A stretch of 64,000 nucleotides of DNA from the NCBI GenBank assembly GCA_013407085.1, contig JACCGJ010010635.1, forward strand, positions 1-64,000, read 5' to 3'. Below are positions 31,409-44,010 of the stretch, piece after piece (position 1 is the first letter of the stretch; every line of letters starts with the position of its first letter). The translations under genes were made by a program, and so were the position numbers. The notes under the pieces were generated by a model that saw nothing but the letters and a program-made list of their open reading frames with translations, was not told where the DNA came from and ran no database searches. Source of the stretch: Atriophallophorus winterbourni. Taxonomy: Eukaryota; Platyhelminthes; Trematoda; Plagiorchiida; Microphallidae.

Positions 31409-32390
31409 CTACCAATCGGATAGCAATTGACTCACTTTGAAGCGATTCCATGCAGCGTTTCTATAACACATCCATTTGCGTGTTCTACTGCGTACGAAAG
31501 AATTGTGAGGTTTCGATTGTAAGGGAATTGTCTTAGCCACAGAAGAATGGCTCAGAAGCAAGTGCCATCTTGTTACAAATTCAGTCCAAGTCGCTGTAGG
31601 AGTGTCATTAAGCAAAAAATCAAAAGTGTTAGCTGACATGATGTCTCGAAAAGTATTATAATTTGTTACAGTCTTGATTTTAGCAGACGTTTGAACTGGA
31701 TAGCTCGCATAACAAGTGTAACAGAACGTTAGGACAACATGATCACTTTTCCCAAGCGGTGGTTCAATGTGTGTTTCTTCAATCATCAGCTCTTCATTGG
31801 TTAGCAGCAAATCCAGGAGAGAAGGTACATCTCCTCCACGGAATCTTGTAGGTTCGCGCACATGGTTATATAGCGGGTGGGTTGATATAAGTCCATCAAG
31901 TTCCGTTGCAAAGAAATCACTTGCATGTATTGTTGATAAACTAGGCGAATTAAAGTCTCCCATCAGTAATACATGACTGTATTTTAAAGATAAAGCATGT
32001 CGCATGGACTCAATAAGTTTCCTATCAGCATCAGGATCGTTTTGCGGAGGGCGGTAAACAACACCCAGGAGAACATAATCCTGCTTTTTGAGATGAATAC
32101 GACACCAAAGTGAGTCTACAAGAGATAAGCAGTGAGGAGATAGAGGTTCACAAATAAATGAGGACTCAAAATATAAGAGAACCCCGCCGCCTTTGGTTGG
32201 ACGATCGTTACGAATGACTGACAATTCCAGTGAGTGAAATTTACGCGTCTGTTACAGAATCCGACAACAAAGTCTCCGTAATAGCAATGAGATCAAAGGG
32301 GTGAGAAGCATGCCGAGTACGCAATTCTGGGAGTTTGCTGATGAGACCTTGAGCGTTTGTTTATAGAGAATTCTGACTTTCTCACGAAAG
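31409..32390 (-). pseudogene. LINE apurinic-like endonuclease domain and linker to RT
   Basis: On minus it starts with NAQGLISKLPELR and DLIAITETLLSD (frame at about 32390-32260), shifts, then runs 271 codons with GGGVLLYFESSF, LLGVVYRPPQ, LLMGDFNSP, DLLLTNEE and GKSDHVVL, the conserved order of APE-type endonucleases. It ends in SRTRKWMCYRNAAWNRF, the linker. Frameshifts near 32225 and a stop at 31409 break it. Confidence 0.88.
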
Positions 32391-32394
32391 ACAG

Positions 32395-32913
32395 TGTAAC
32401 GACCAATGTTGTTAGTTAACGCGTAGATCCCCCGTCCCTAGTTCGACAAATTCAAAACCACGATTTGGGTTCACTGCGGTACTGTAATTAATGACAGTTA
32501 CAATAATAATGGTATACAAACCTCAATTATATCGGAACGCACCGGTACAATGGAGTCAAAACTCCAGCAATAATAGATTCAATGAAAATGACGACCTGAA
32601 GCATAAAAACTAGAAATAGTTAATTTACCAATGTTGTCGTCCAAATTTCTGTATCAAACAACAAATGACACACAAATTGGTGTCCAAATTGAAACAATAA
32701 AATGAGCCCAAATACCACGTGCAAAATATGTGGAATTTATTGGCAGCCAAGCAAAATCAATTAGTTCAACAAAACAAAAAATGTGTACAAGTGGATCGAA
32801 CAGTATCAAAAATGTATACACAAATAGGTAAAACCGTGAAGAATTAGGAAAAAATCAATTTGTTTAAATAGAAAAATAAGAAGGAATTTTACACAAATTT
32901 CTTGTCATTTACA
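32395..32913 (-). repeat. 3' LTR of the BEL element
   Basis: On minus it begins TGTAAATGACAAG and ends GGTCGTTACA; about ten differences from the other LTR. Confidence 0.92.
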
Positions 32914-33138
32914 CCGCCCGCCAAATTCCTTCTAGAGCTAACTTCTGAATGAACAAACTGATTGGTTCCACCTTCCTAACTACCCGACCCTGAATAAAGC
33001 AGAATGGCAATGACTCTATTTAGTGGCGAGTCACACACGCCACGTCGCATCGCCATCATTGGACACATGTGGCTTTTTAAAGGGAAATAGTTTGCCGGAC
33101 TAAGACCCACCACGTCCTCAGGTTCTGCCGTTCTTCCT

Positions 33139-34069
33139 TTAAGAAGTTCGAGCTTGCCCTATCTGCGCCGCCACGCCAGACTCCGAGCATTCCTCTTCTT
33201 GTGCTGCTTCCAGCAGGCAAATTTCCCGTATATCACGTGTTACCAAACCATTTTTTAAGCAAACAACAACAGTCCTGACCAGATCATCCTTGCTCACATG
33301 AACATCTACAACAATACCAAGTGGCCAAGCACGCTTCGCAGTTTCAACACTGCCCAATAATACCACATCCCCAACACGGAAATTGCGTTTGCGATTGATC
33401 CACTTCTGTGTTGTCTGTAGTAGTGGTAGGTACTCAGATTTCCAGCGTTTCCAGAATAAGTTTGCCGAGTGCAGCAATTGCTTCCAATTCCTCTTATAAG
33501 TGTCAACAAATCTTTCTTCAGAATGCATTCCATCATTTGAGAGATTCAGCAAAAATCGTTAGGACACAAAGAACAAGAGCCAATATCCTCTGAAGACAAA
33601 GGAACAATCGGTCTGCTGTTCAGAATTCGCTCAGCTCCAATTAGAGCGGTTTGCAGCGTCTCGTCCGATGGTGTTTGTTCTGTGCATGTAGCATTTAATG
33701 CACGACGAATTGATCTTATCAGCCGCTCCCAAACACCTCCTCTATGACTAGAGTACGGAAGATTAAAGCACCACTCAATATTATGTGAAACTAGTTTATC
33801 CGATAAACCATCACTGTTCAATACATTTAGCCATATACGTAGCACTCGTTCAGCGCCAACAAGGTTGGACCCATCATCCGAATAAATAATCTGCTGTTCA
33901 CCTCACCAATGAAACGAAAGAGCGCCATCAAAAACGAATCCGTATCCATAGAATGGGCTACTTCTATGTGGACTGCGCGTGACTGTAAACAAGCAAATAG
34001 GCATCCGTATCGTTTTTCTACAGATCGACCTCGCCTTACTTCAAACGGTCCAAAATAATCCAGACCCAC
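33139..34069 (-). pseudogene. BEL integrase catalytic core and C-terminal domain
   Basis: Starts [11 protein letters not shown] (first catalytic Asp), continues with [15 protein letters not shown]. After a frame change it reads [14 protein letters not shown] (second Asp near 33868), then SSHRGGVWERLIRSIRRAL with the catalytic Glu. The C-terminal DUF5641-like region (RVGDVVLLG, WPLGIV) ends at 33139. Frameshifts near 33845 and 33550. Confidence 0.88.
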
Positions 34070-35638
34070 TTAAGCGAACGGGTAAGAACCTGTGGTCACG
34101 CGGACTGGAGGAAGATCAGACATCAGTTGAGTTGCCGGTCTGGCATCTAACCGTTTACAGGTTAAGCATTTCGCGAGGGCTCGCTTCACGCATGATAGCC
34201 CACTGATCGGCCAAAATTTCCTGCGCAGGACGCTGAGGGTATGCGCTGGCCCAGAATGTCCTTCGAGCAGATGAACATCAAAAATCAATAGGTCAGTAAC
34301 ATTATGCCTTTTAGGAATTATAATGGGATGAATGCTTTCATCTGCAAGATCAGAATGCCTCAATCGACCACCAACTTTCCAAATACCTTGATCAATAAAT
34401 GGGCGTAACTTCTTCAATGATGACAAATTGAACTCGCAGGGCTCACTTAGCGCCTTATCACCAAATACATTCCGCTGCGTCAATCGAATAATTTCTGCTT
34501 CGGCATTTCGGAATTCGTCTAATCCGATCTTGCCTACCGATAAAGATCCATTGGAACAATGACCAAACATGATAATAACATAACGCTTGAAACGGATCAG
34601 CCATGCAATCGAGCGTACAAGCCGTTTCCAACTAGAGAATCGACGAAGAATGACGTCTATTCCACGCTCTGGCTCAACCGAAGTAATGTTACAATTGGCA
34701 CGCTTGAATTCAATTCGTTCGCTGCACTGTGGATCAACTACTTCAGGCCACATATCAATGGTTTGTTTCAGGAAGTCGGGGCCGTTCAACCAAAATTCCA
34801 ATCGAGACAATTCCATAACACCTCTGGAGGTCAAATCAGCCGGATTAAATCGTGTACCAACATGCCTCCACTGGCAAGGTATCGTGTGTTCATGTATGAA
34901 GGTCAAACGATTCGCTACGAACGTTGAGAAACGACTAGTTCGATTGGTAATATAATACAAAACGGTCATCGAATCAGTCCAAAAGAAAACGTTTTTGACA
35001 AGTTCACCAAAGGCGGATTTCAGAATCAGATATACACGTACCGCAAGTACAGCTGCGGCTAATTCCAACCTAGGAATCGATACCGCTTTCAATGGATTCA
35101 CTCGAGATTTTGAAAATAATAGACGAACCGGTGACATGACCGAATCATTATACAAACGTCCATATGCAACAGCGCCATGGCCAGATTCCGAAGCATCGCT
35201 GAAAACGTGAAGACTCAAGGACGACATACTCTCATTCATTTCGCTAATGCGTCTTGGAATACGTAACTCCTTGATTGCATGCATGCTACTGATCCACTTA
35301 TCACACATTAGTTGAAGATCATCACACATCGTCTCGTCCCAACCCAAAGGTTTTCTGCAACAATTTTGTAGTGAAACCTTCCCAGGAAAAATCCAAGGAC
35401 TCATGAGGCCAAGTGGGTCATACAACCCACTTACAACTGACAACAAACTTCGTTTCGTCGTTGGGCGTTTTGACAGATTCAGATCAAACGCGAATTCGTC
35501 AGTGTCTGCATCCCATTTAACACCCAGCATTCTTTCGGTCGGAAGCTTATCTTGGCTAATAACTCGAACATTAGGTGCGCGTTCGTCCTCCGGCACATCT
35601 TCAAGTAAATTACGATCATTGGAAATCCATTTTGTCAA
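34070..35638 (-). pseudogene. BEL RNase H-like and integrase zinc-binding region (522 codons open)
   Basis: The frame carries LHVFSDASESGHGAVAYG, VSIPRLELAAAVLAVR, FFWTDSMTVLYYI and FNPADLTSRG, which is the Pao-type RNase H with acidic residues in place. After it come FWLNGPDFL, then the integrase zinc module LEGHSGPAHTLSVLRRKFWP and CLTCKRL. It is the longest intact part of the element. Confidence 0.92.
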
Positions 35639-36647
35639 ACGAAAACCCTCCCATTCGTAACAATGCAGACAACTGCTTCACCAAGGATTTTGCTTCGAGT
35701 TCAGTAGGCACTGATATCAAACAGTCATCCACATAAAAATTTCTTGAAACATAGTCTCCGATTTTCTTTTCAAATAGATGACCCGAATTGCTCAACCGTT
35801 TTGCGCAGTGCGAACGTTGCGCAGAATGGAGACGACGTTGCACCAAAAGGATGAACCGTCATCCGAAACCTTTTAATGGGACCCGAAATGTCATTTTTGT
35901 CCCACCAGAGAATTCGAAGAGCATCTCTATCATTCTCTGGCACCTTCACCTGTAAGAACATTTCTTTGATATCAGCGGCGACGGCATAGGCGTGTAAGCG
36001 GAAGCGTATTAACACGTCAATCAAATTCGTTGTCAGATTTTGTCCTTGAAGTTGGGCATCATTCAACGATACACCGTTGTTTTTAGCAGCACAATCGAAC
36101 ACAATTCTAAGCTTCTCTGGTTTCTTAGGATTGAAAACAGGATGGTGAGGCAAATACCAAGCATGATTCTCATCTGCATTACTCGGAACGGTTTCGATAT
36201 AACCAGTAGTCAAATGATGTGCCATTATCCTGTTGTAGCTTTCGAATAACGAACTGTCACGTTCAAATCGACGCCTTAAGCAGCCCAAGCGCTTTTTCGC
36301 TATTCGATAATTTGCGGTAAGTTCACGTCTATCACCCCCCATGGTAGCGGCACCTGGAAGTGACCGCCAATAAATTTTGATCGTTTTACTAGAGAAAATG
36401 CTTCTTCATCCTCACGCGATCGTTCCTTGCATTCTGTGGCAATATCCGCAAATTCAGTATTGTATAGCCTCCTGATACATTCATCGATGGACCCTTCATC
36501 CGTAGAAGAATTTAAACTGAAGACATTTTTCGAGTCTTGGCATGCCGGTCCTTGCAAAATCCAACCCAGCAATGTTTTGATTGCAAATGGACGGCGCCTG
36601 CCTCCTAATCGCTGTTCCAACGCCCAATGCGCTTCCGGAACGTTACA
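35639..36647 (-). pseudogene. BEL reverse transcriptase region, three frames
   Basis: Starts with CNVPEAHWALEQRLGG and TLLGWILQGP, directly after an in-frame TGA (36648-36650) where a Gly codon is expected. A G6 run near 36340 shifts the frame into YRIAKKRLGCL, then HHPVFNPKKPEKLRIVFD, DIKEMFLQVKV and HPFGATSSPFCATFAL. Another shift near 35800 leads to YVSRNFYVDDCLIS, the YVDD active site (about 35715-35730). A last shift near 35630 joins the RNase H frame. Confidence 0.88.
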
Positions 36648-38255
36648 TCAAATCAGCAAGGTTATTTCTTGTCCAACATTCTCCGAGGATCTTAGATACT
36701 TCAAATGATCATTTCTTGCGATGATACTATTCAGGGAATTCATTGTTACTTTAGGTAACTTGGAAACCGTGTAAGCTTCGGCGACATGAATTACTTCATC
36801 CCCGTCAACGGAATGTACATTGAAACTCAATACTGAAATTCTCAATTTTCTATGCAAACCGAGCGAGGTTATCGACACATCAACTGCGACACTAGTCATA
36901 CCGAATTTCTCAACAAATCTTTGTGAGATCAGAGTGGTATCCGAGCCATTATCGAGTAACGCTACGACTGGAACAAGCCCCACAGGCGTGTCAATTTTCA
37001 CCGTCAGGTAACCCAGGCTTACTGCTGGACTGAGAGCAGTAGCACTGTAATTAATAGTTTTTTGTTGCTCACTTATACGATTATAATGTAGAGACGAATG
37101 GTGACGTCTACCACACCCTTCGACGGAGCAAACAGTCGGCACCTTGCAGTCGCATGCTTTATGAGACCGGTTCAAGCAAACGTAGCACATACCGTGTTGC
37201 TTAGCAATAGCCCATCTGTCTTTCACATCAGCCTTCAGATATGTAGGGCAGTTTTCTATTCGATGAGGTCCTTTACACTGGTAGCATTCTATTCGCATTG
37301 ATGGGGAGTAACTTGTGGTCATGTACACTCTCCGTCCTTCGGACAATTTCAATTTCTCTGATGGCTTAGTTGACCCATTAGTCTCATTAATGAGCATGCC
37401 AAACCTGCTCCTGGCGATTCTCGCTTTGCGGGAGACAAACTCGGATAAACGTGCAAAGTCAACTTCTGACCCATCAGCGGCAATCGCATCTGCCATGTCA
37501 GCCCATTGCTGTTGTAGTCCAGCCGGCAAACATTTGACCAATCCTTCCAAGGTGGTGACAGAGTTCAAGTCTGCTTCACAGCGCATTTGCTTTAAAGCAA
37601 TCTGACAACTTTCCATCTTCAAAGCAAGGTTTGACAGACTATCCGAATCGCTTCTTACTTTGGCTGCTTCACTCAACACCTCGGTCAATAACGAGCGTGC
37701 AACGACATGAGGCAGGCCAAACATTTCCTGTAGGATGCTGCGTGCTCTTTTATACCCGTCTTCAGGCGACAGCATCACACAAGCATCAATCGCTTTTCGA
37801 GCATTGCCTCGGCAATAATACATAAGATATAGCAAACGCTGTCCGGAATCGCAAGTTTTCGATTCTATATAACACTCAAATTGCCGAATAAATTTCCAGT
37901 AATCCACCGAATTGCCATCAAATGTAGATAACTCTACCCTAGGCAATGAAGCAACATCGTTGACGACCTTTTGTGACATCTTCACCGCTTCCGACTCAAT
38001 ATGTCGATTAACCGGAACTTCAGCAACATAGTTGTCGTTGACACTGCATCCGCTCAAACGAGCTATCGTCTCCTCAGCAATCACTAAATCTCTCTCTAAT
38101 TCGAGCTCACGCACAGACGGCCCATGTTTAGAGTCGAAATTAGGACTACCTCGAGATGATATGCAAGAGCTACGCGAGGCAGAACCAATAGTGTCACTAT
38201 CACCATTACAGGCAAGCTTATCAGTAGTGTTCAGACGTTTCGATTTACGTGGCAT
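36648..38255 (-). pseudogene. BEL Gag and aspartic protease
   Basis: The likely start is the ATG at 38255 (MPRKSKRLN). A coiled-coil-like stretch precedes LPRVELSTFDGNSVDYWKFI (DUF1759-type Gag) and RLLYLMYYCRGNARKAID. Three Cys/His clusters follow (CYQCKGPHRIENC, CYVCLNRSHKACDC, CSVEGCGRRHH). The DUF1758 protease reads VALLDNGSDTTLIS (DNG in place of the usual DSG/DTG; known variant in flatworm elements). The frame ends at the TGA at 36648-36650. Confidence 0.9.
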
Positions 38256-38488
38256 TATCAAAAATGGCGAAACAGAAAATAAAAAAGGCAAGTACGTTAC
38301 CAATGTTTGAACAGAAATGAGTAGATCTACGAGGGTCCAAGTTGATCCTCGTTTCGCTAGATTGGCGATCCAATTGACCGTATCCAATTAGGCAATTCGA
38401 TTTGAGTGCTTCCCGTCAAGTTCGGGAAGAAAACGAATACTTCTCGTCCAGTTGGAGAAGAATCAAAATCCAGTTCCAAATTGAGTAC

Positions 38489-39006
38489 TGTAACGACCAA
38501 TGTCGTTAGTTAACGCGTAGATCCCCCGTCCCTAGTTCGACAAATTCAGAACCACGATTTGGGTTTACTACGGTACTGTAATTAATGACAGTTACAATAA
38601 TAATGGTATACAAACCTCAATTATATCGGAACGCACCGGTACAATGGAGTCAAAACTCCAGCAATAATAGATTCAATGAAAATGACGACCTGACGCATAA
38701 AAACTAGAAATAGTTAATTTACCAATGTTGTCGTCCAAATTTCTGTATCAAACAACAAATGACACACAAATTGGTGTCCAAATTGAAACAATAAAATGAG
38801 CCCAAATACCACGTGCAAAAATATGTGGAATTTAATGGCAGCCAAGCAAAATCAATTAGTTCAACAAAACAAAAAATGTGTACAAGTGGATCGAACAGTA
38901 TCAAAAATGTATACACAAATAGGTAAAACCGTGAAGAATAAAAAAAATCAATCTGTTTAAATAGAAAAATAAGAAGGAATTTTACACAAATTTCTTGTCA
39001 TTTACA
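38489..39006 (-). repeat. 5' LTR of the BEL element
   Basis: Same structure as the LTR at 32395. The leader 38256-38488 (to Gag) follows on the minus side. Confidence 0.92.
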
Positions 39007-40366
39007 GACAGGAATTTACATCGTGGGAAATTATTGTGCCGACTCTGAAGTAGTCGGCTGTTGGAGGATTTTGAGAATGGTGCAGATAAGTCAGTAGAGG
39101 AGGGTGCCGCTGTGTTTAGAGGATACTTGTGTTTTGGCTTGTCAGCAGCCGCTCGCAAGCGAATTTCAGCGGGGGCTAGGTGTTTAAATTGGCACCACGC
39201 CTGTAGAGTTGTGTGAACCATATCTTCAGAATGAAAACTAATTTTCAATATCCTTGGACCCTGGCCCTTGTAACTGAGCGAATTCGGTAAGCGTTTGACG
39301 GCAGTAGTAAGAGTACCGGAAATTCTGCTTTGCGACTGAATAAAACGCCACTGATCACAGTCGTGGGTCGCAGATTTAGCGGCATCGTCATCGACGAGTT
39401 CCGGAACGCCATAGAGAAAGATACTTTTTTGTCACTTGCTTCTTTCCAATTATACGACGGCTGCTTTTTCAGTCGGCGTTCACTCCAGGGAATGTCCGGA
39501 TGTATACGAATTGCAGTTGACCCCCGGTTCAAGGTGTGAGCGGCAAGCAAGACATTTTCGATATCTTCCATTGCGTTGAGCGTTACTCTTAGCAGTCTCG
39601 GTTCGCCAAAATGAGGTGAGTTCGGGTGACGTGACAAACGTACTAAACTTACTGGATCAGCAGACACGTGAAGGGTATCGCATAATGCACGCCATTGCTG
39701 TGTGTCAGCTTGCTGACGAGTTTTAAAGCAGGGAGACGTAGTTTCCGGCACATTAGAGCATATTATTGTCAATGAATCAGACTGACCAGGGAAATTCTTA
39801 GAAGCAACTGGCTTCCTAGTTGATGACATCACTTTAGTGAATTTCTCTGTAGAAAGAGGAACATCACTTTTGGTTGCTGGTGAGTTTCCCGCGACTAACG
39901 ACGCGAATGTGGGAACGGGATGAGGTGCGATTTTTTCAATCTGCAACGGTTGAGAATTTGAAGAAACATTTATTCCCTCTAATTGGCTCAGTCGCTTTTC
40001 AAGGAATGCTATTTTTTCGATTGTTGATCTAACAGTTTATGCAGAAAACGAACAATGGGGTTGTTTGTACAGGCTTTGCGAAACCAGAGCAAAGTTGAAT
40101 TTTTTTGGTGGGCAATAAAATCAGCAGGCGTCAAACCTAAGCAACCAGAATGAAACCAGGAACAAAAAATTCTGCATTCTATTCCTTCTAAAACCGAAGT
40201 TGAACATCCGGTTTCACCGCAAACGGCAAGTCCCGGTGAGCTTTTGGATTCCTGAGATTTCTTACGAGTAATTGGTTGATTTGATGTAGTTGAAAAGTTA
40301 CGACGAACAGTTTTTGAGCCACTTAGAACCATTGTCAGTAATTTAATGTTGGAAAATTGAATCAAA
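39007..40366 (-). pseudogene. LINE ORF1 (PHD-like plus RRM-like) and start of ORF2, left of the BEL insertion
   Basis: The minus-strand frame at 40365-40009 has a PHD-like cluster (CGETGCSTSVLEG, CSWFHSGCLGL, WFRKAC). After a frame change the frame 39946-39245 carries SLTIICSNVPET, VRLSRHPNSPHFGEPRLLRVTL and ENVLLAAHTLNRGSTAIRIHPDIPWSERR. This is the ORF1 type of the LINE at 49157. The last part (HNNFPRCKFLS, ending at 39011) is the first strand of the ORF2 endonuclease and stops at the GACAG junction with BEL. ORF1 proteins bind LINE RNA. Two or three frameshifts are present. Confidence 0.82.
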
Positions 40367-40371
40367 AAATG

Positions 40372-41680
40372 TTATAAAAATGACGGAGCGAAATTCCACG
40401 TTGACCTTGAATTCGAATGGCCCTGGGTGCCCAGCTCGGGGGTTAAGGTAAAGAAGTCGTTCATTGGCACGCCACTCAAACCCTTCAAGATCTTAAAGGT
40501 TTCTATTGAGTCACCTCTTAAACGACGGCCCCTAAGGAAGAAAAGATCGAGACATAAGGCGCGCAGCGTACGGTATCCCTCGCTGACCCTCAATCATGCG
40601 AGTTGCGAGGAACTGTATGCTTTCAAGTCGGAGGATGTCCTTTTTTAGTGGAGACACCACGCCTGAACACAGTATTCAGGACGCGGCCGAACTAATGTCT
40701 GGTACATTGGCAGGAATACATCGGGTATTCTGCTAGATAGCACTGATTTCAGCCGAAACGTACCTTGCGTGCACGTTAGGCTGCAGCGGCACATTGGTCC
40801 TCCCATTTGAAACCAGCGCTACCCAGTACTGCCAAATCCTCAAAACACTGTGTGGTGTTCACATTGAGAGAATTCCCCGCTACCTGGACCGAAATCTTAT
40901 CAACCAGTGCTGACAAGAGTTGGCTCTTATTTAGGTTCAGTTGGAGATCTCACGAAATCAGAAGCCGTGCTAAAATCTAAGTAGAGGGGTTCGACTGGCG
41001 CTCCTTCGTCCAGCATTTTAGTTGCATTATCGAGAATACTAAGAAAGCTAGTCCGGCAGGATCTACCTTGAAGAAATCCATGTTAAGTTACACTCAACAG
41101 AGAATGCTGACTAAGATGCTGACAGATTTTATCACGCAATAGTTTTTCTAGTACTTTTGGCACAATGCTAGTCAGGATGACTGGTCTATAGTTCCTAACA
41201 GTTGACCTGCAACTACTCTTGTGTATTTGCACGACTATGACTTCCCTCCACTCACTGAGAACAACACCCAGTTGCAGGCATGAATTAAAGAGCTGGCAAA
41301 ACGGTTCGGTAAGCAAGATTTGAAGCATAATTGAGTAGATGCCGTCCGGTCCCTCAGATTTGTTGACCCGAACATGGATAAGTGCGTCATACACCGCAGC
41401 CTCACTAAAGGACAACTCACCTAATACATGGAGACCAGGTGTCAGGTGAAGCAGACCTGACGTTGTGTTTGAAGAATTATCCCGTAGTTGAACGCTACTG
41501 AAAAACCCTGAGAAAGCAGTCGCCTTAGACAGGTCGGTATCAGCAAATTTTCCGTCCTCCAGCTTTTCCCTAGTTTTTCCTGTTGACTGTGCGTAGCTAT
41601 AAAATATTTAGGGATATATTTAGCATCCCTAGCTACAGATAACTCAAAATCCTGTTTGAGCACACGCTGCAATTTAACAC
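40372..41680 (-). pseudogene. CR1/Jockey-like LINE (family beta), RT and C-terminal remnants
   Basis: 41415-41083 encodes VNKSEGPDGI, LSEWREVIVVQIHKSS, VRNYRPVILTSIVPKVLEKLL, which are RT fingers. The palm is mostly deleted, because about 40970 already reads thumb-side sequence. The C-terminal part RGRRLRGDSIETFKILKG lies at 40593-40450. The same family is found at 54745-57110. Many stops. Its 3' end abuts the ORF1 start of the neighbouring LINE at 40366. Confidence 0.78.
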
Positions 41681-41883
41681 AGGCATTCCGAGCGGTTTTA
41701 AGGCGAATAAAGCTGCAATCTGTGGAGTACGTGAAAAACGTACTCTTAATTGCTTACCTTCCTAAAAGCCTTCCAGAATCTACATGTAGTCTCCATGCAG
41801 ATCTACAGTGGTATGAGCGAAACTCGTCAAAGAAATCTCGAGAAGAAAACAATGAAAGAAGTATTGTATTTCTAGGCGTTCCA

Positions 41884-42136
41884 ATTCAATTCAATTTTAT
41901 TGGTCTAAAAAGCATACAGCTTAACAAAAACCACAGAATAATATGGGAATAACTAATAACATGGCTTGGTAAAAGTGATTTGTTTGCTTACTTAGCAGTT
42001 TAGAAATCAAGTAAAAACTCATAGGACAGACATTGTAATAAATCTCAAAGCTTTTATGGTGTAAAATATGTAGGTTCAATGTTTGGATTGCTCGAAATGA
42101 AATTTTTCAAATTCAATTTGAATATATCCAAATTTG
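41884..42136 (-). mobile_element. 5'-truncated LINE end inserted in another LINE
   Basis: On minus it encodes IFKLNLKNFISSNPNIEPTYF, the last helix of a CR1-like ORF2. A 3' UTR follows and ends AATAAAATTGAATTGAATT. To the right (42142-42190) a unit AACAGCAGTGGARTCAGTGCAG is directly duplicated. Confidence 0.65.
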
Positions 42137-42784
42137 GTAAATGTGCAACAGCAGTGGAGTCAGTGCAGCAACAGCAGTGGAATCAGTGCAGTATCACAGT
42201 CCTTTGGGGCTAAGTAGCCATCTTGTGTTGTCCTTCGAATTCGTGTGCAACGCCAGAAGGGAGTCGGGCGACGTTAAGTTCATCAGGAGAGTCGATTACT
42301 TCGGCCTTCGCTGTGCCATTACGATTATGGAGAAAAAGCATCTCGATTTTACGAATGCAGATACTCATTGTTCTAGTCTGTTAATTTATATCGGTACAAA
42401 ACTAGATGACAATTCTATCTGTGTTCCCAAACGGAAATCAAGAATATTTTGCTTCAAACTCCGAAGCCGCACTCGGAAGTGGATAGCCATGCGATATTCC
42501 GCATTTGCTGCACACAAAATAATACGAACAGACACATCTTGGGAACACTTTCGTAGTTTTCGTAACAAGGTGACGTCCCTAATTCGAGAAGAGAAGCAAT
42601 ATCACCATTGGAACCTGATCAACTAGATGAAACGACATCCTAAATTGCTGTACACCATCGTAAACACGGCGACCAAGTTTAAGCCAGGTGTATTTCTTAT
42701 CCAGACAAAGAACGGACTGATAATGTCAAGGATACAGCTGATGCCGTAATATCATTTTATGCGCAAGTATGTTGTCCAAAGAAC

Positions 42785-44010
42785 GTGTCAACGCTGACGT
42801 CTTTGCCGCACCCACTACAAGTCGAATGCCTTAGCAACATCGAGGTAAATCCTACGGTTGTGCGAAAACATTTATGCGGACTGAACGTTCGCAAATCACC
42901 AGGAGAGGATGGAATAACACCCGCTGTTCTGAAGTCATGCGAGCTGGAGCTTTGTGGCCCACTAAGTGGTCTATTCAGGCACTCATTGAATACGGGAACC
43001 GTACCAACTCAATGGAAAAACGGTGTTATCACACCAATCTACAAAGGGGGCAGTCGTTCTGATCCGGCGAATTACCGCCCCGTGACGCTTCTTTCAGCGG
43101 TTTCTAAAATTTTGGAACGCCTGGTGTGTGAACGACTTGTTGAATATCTCGAGAACCATCAGCTAATAACTTTCACACAACAGGGATTTAGGAAAACATA
43201 TTCATGCCTGTCTAACTTACTCACGACTCTAAATGACTGGACGCAAGCACTAGACCAAGGGGTTCCGTTCATGCCGGTTACTTAGATATATCTAAAGCAT
43301 TCGACAGAGTGAATCACTCCTTACTGCTTCAGAAGCTGCAGAATGTTGGCGTCATCGGAAACCTACTAACATGGTTCAAAAGTTACCTGTCTGAACGCAA
43401 AGTAAAAGTCAGAATAGATGGTGAAACTTCTCGAACAATTGAAGCCACGAGCGGAGTCCCTCAGGGTTCGGTTCTCGGTCCGATACTGTTTCTCTTATTT
43501 ATAAACGATCTACCGAACTTACTAGCATGTAAGCTTGTTTTATTAGCAGACGACGTAAAAATCTGGACGAAGGTCAACTCTATCGAGGACTGTCAAGTTC
43601 TGCAAGGAGATTTGAATAAACTGCACCAGTGGTCAATCCAAAACAAACTGCCATTTAATTTCCGCAAGTGCAAAATGTTGCAAGTCGGAAAACCCTTTTC
43701 CTTTACCTACACACTTGGCAGCCACCCGCTTGAATGGAGTACATCACAAAAAGATCTCGGAATCTTGGTGTCTGGCACTTTGAAGAACAGCCTACAGTGC
43801 GAAGCCGTCTACAAGCGTGCGTGCAGCTTGCTAGGTTTACTGAAACGCATTTTCGGACGTTTCCCACCACTATCACTCGCGAAATTACTAAACACTTACA
43901 TACATCCTGTCGTTGACTACGCTGTACAAGCTTGGACGCCATGGATGGAAAAAACATCTCGCTCCTCGAACGAATTTATCACAAGGCAACCAAAATGGTT
44001 ACCGGATTGA
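42785..44010 (+). pseudogene. LINE reverse transcriptase (alpha copy at 41660)
   Basis: The frame 42785-43285 has LNVRKSPGEDGITPAVL, WKNGVITPIYKGG, YRPVTLLSAVSKILERLV and FRKTYSCLSNLL. It shifts to 43309-44010 with NHSLLLQKL, SGVPQGSVLGPILFLLFINDL and LLADDVKIW (Leu replaces the usual Phe before ADD). The thumb AVQAWTPWMEK follows. The frame breaks near 44008 and C-terminal homology continues to about 44280 (HFFAVRVCFLWNSLP). Confidence 0.9.

Larger units (their letters stand above)
29346..32394 (-). mobile_element. CR1-like LINE, ORF2 and 3' end (right part at 39007-40366)
   Basis: A minus-strand LINE with 3' tail of three ATTGACT units (29350-29373), 3' UTR to about 29650, and ORF2 with C-terminal, RT and endonuclease regions. 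The 5' end of ORF2 is cut at 32394 by the BEL element and ORF1 continues at 39007. The GACAG target duplication (32390-32394 and 39007-39011) proves that the two halves were once joined. Confidence 0.9.
32395..39006 (-). mobile_element. Complete BEL/Pao LTR retrotransposon, 6612 bp, inserted in a LINE
   Basis: LTRs of 519 and 518 bp (32395-32913, 38489-39006) are about 98% identical by eye and flanked by GACAG on both sides, the 5-bp duplication usual for BEL/Pao. Gag, protease, RT, RNase H and integrase follow in BEL order on the minus strand. The coding part has one in-frame TGA and several single-base frameshifts. A GC-rich GGCGGGCGG run sits next to the 3' LTR in the polypurine position. 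I could not assign a primer site with confidence. Confidence 0.93.
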
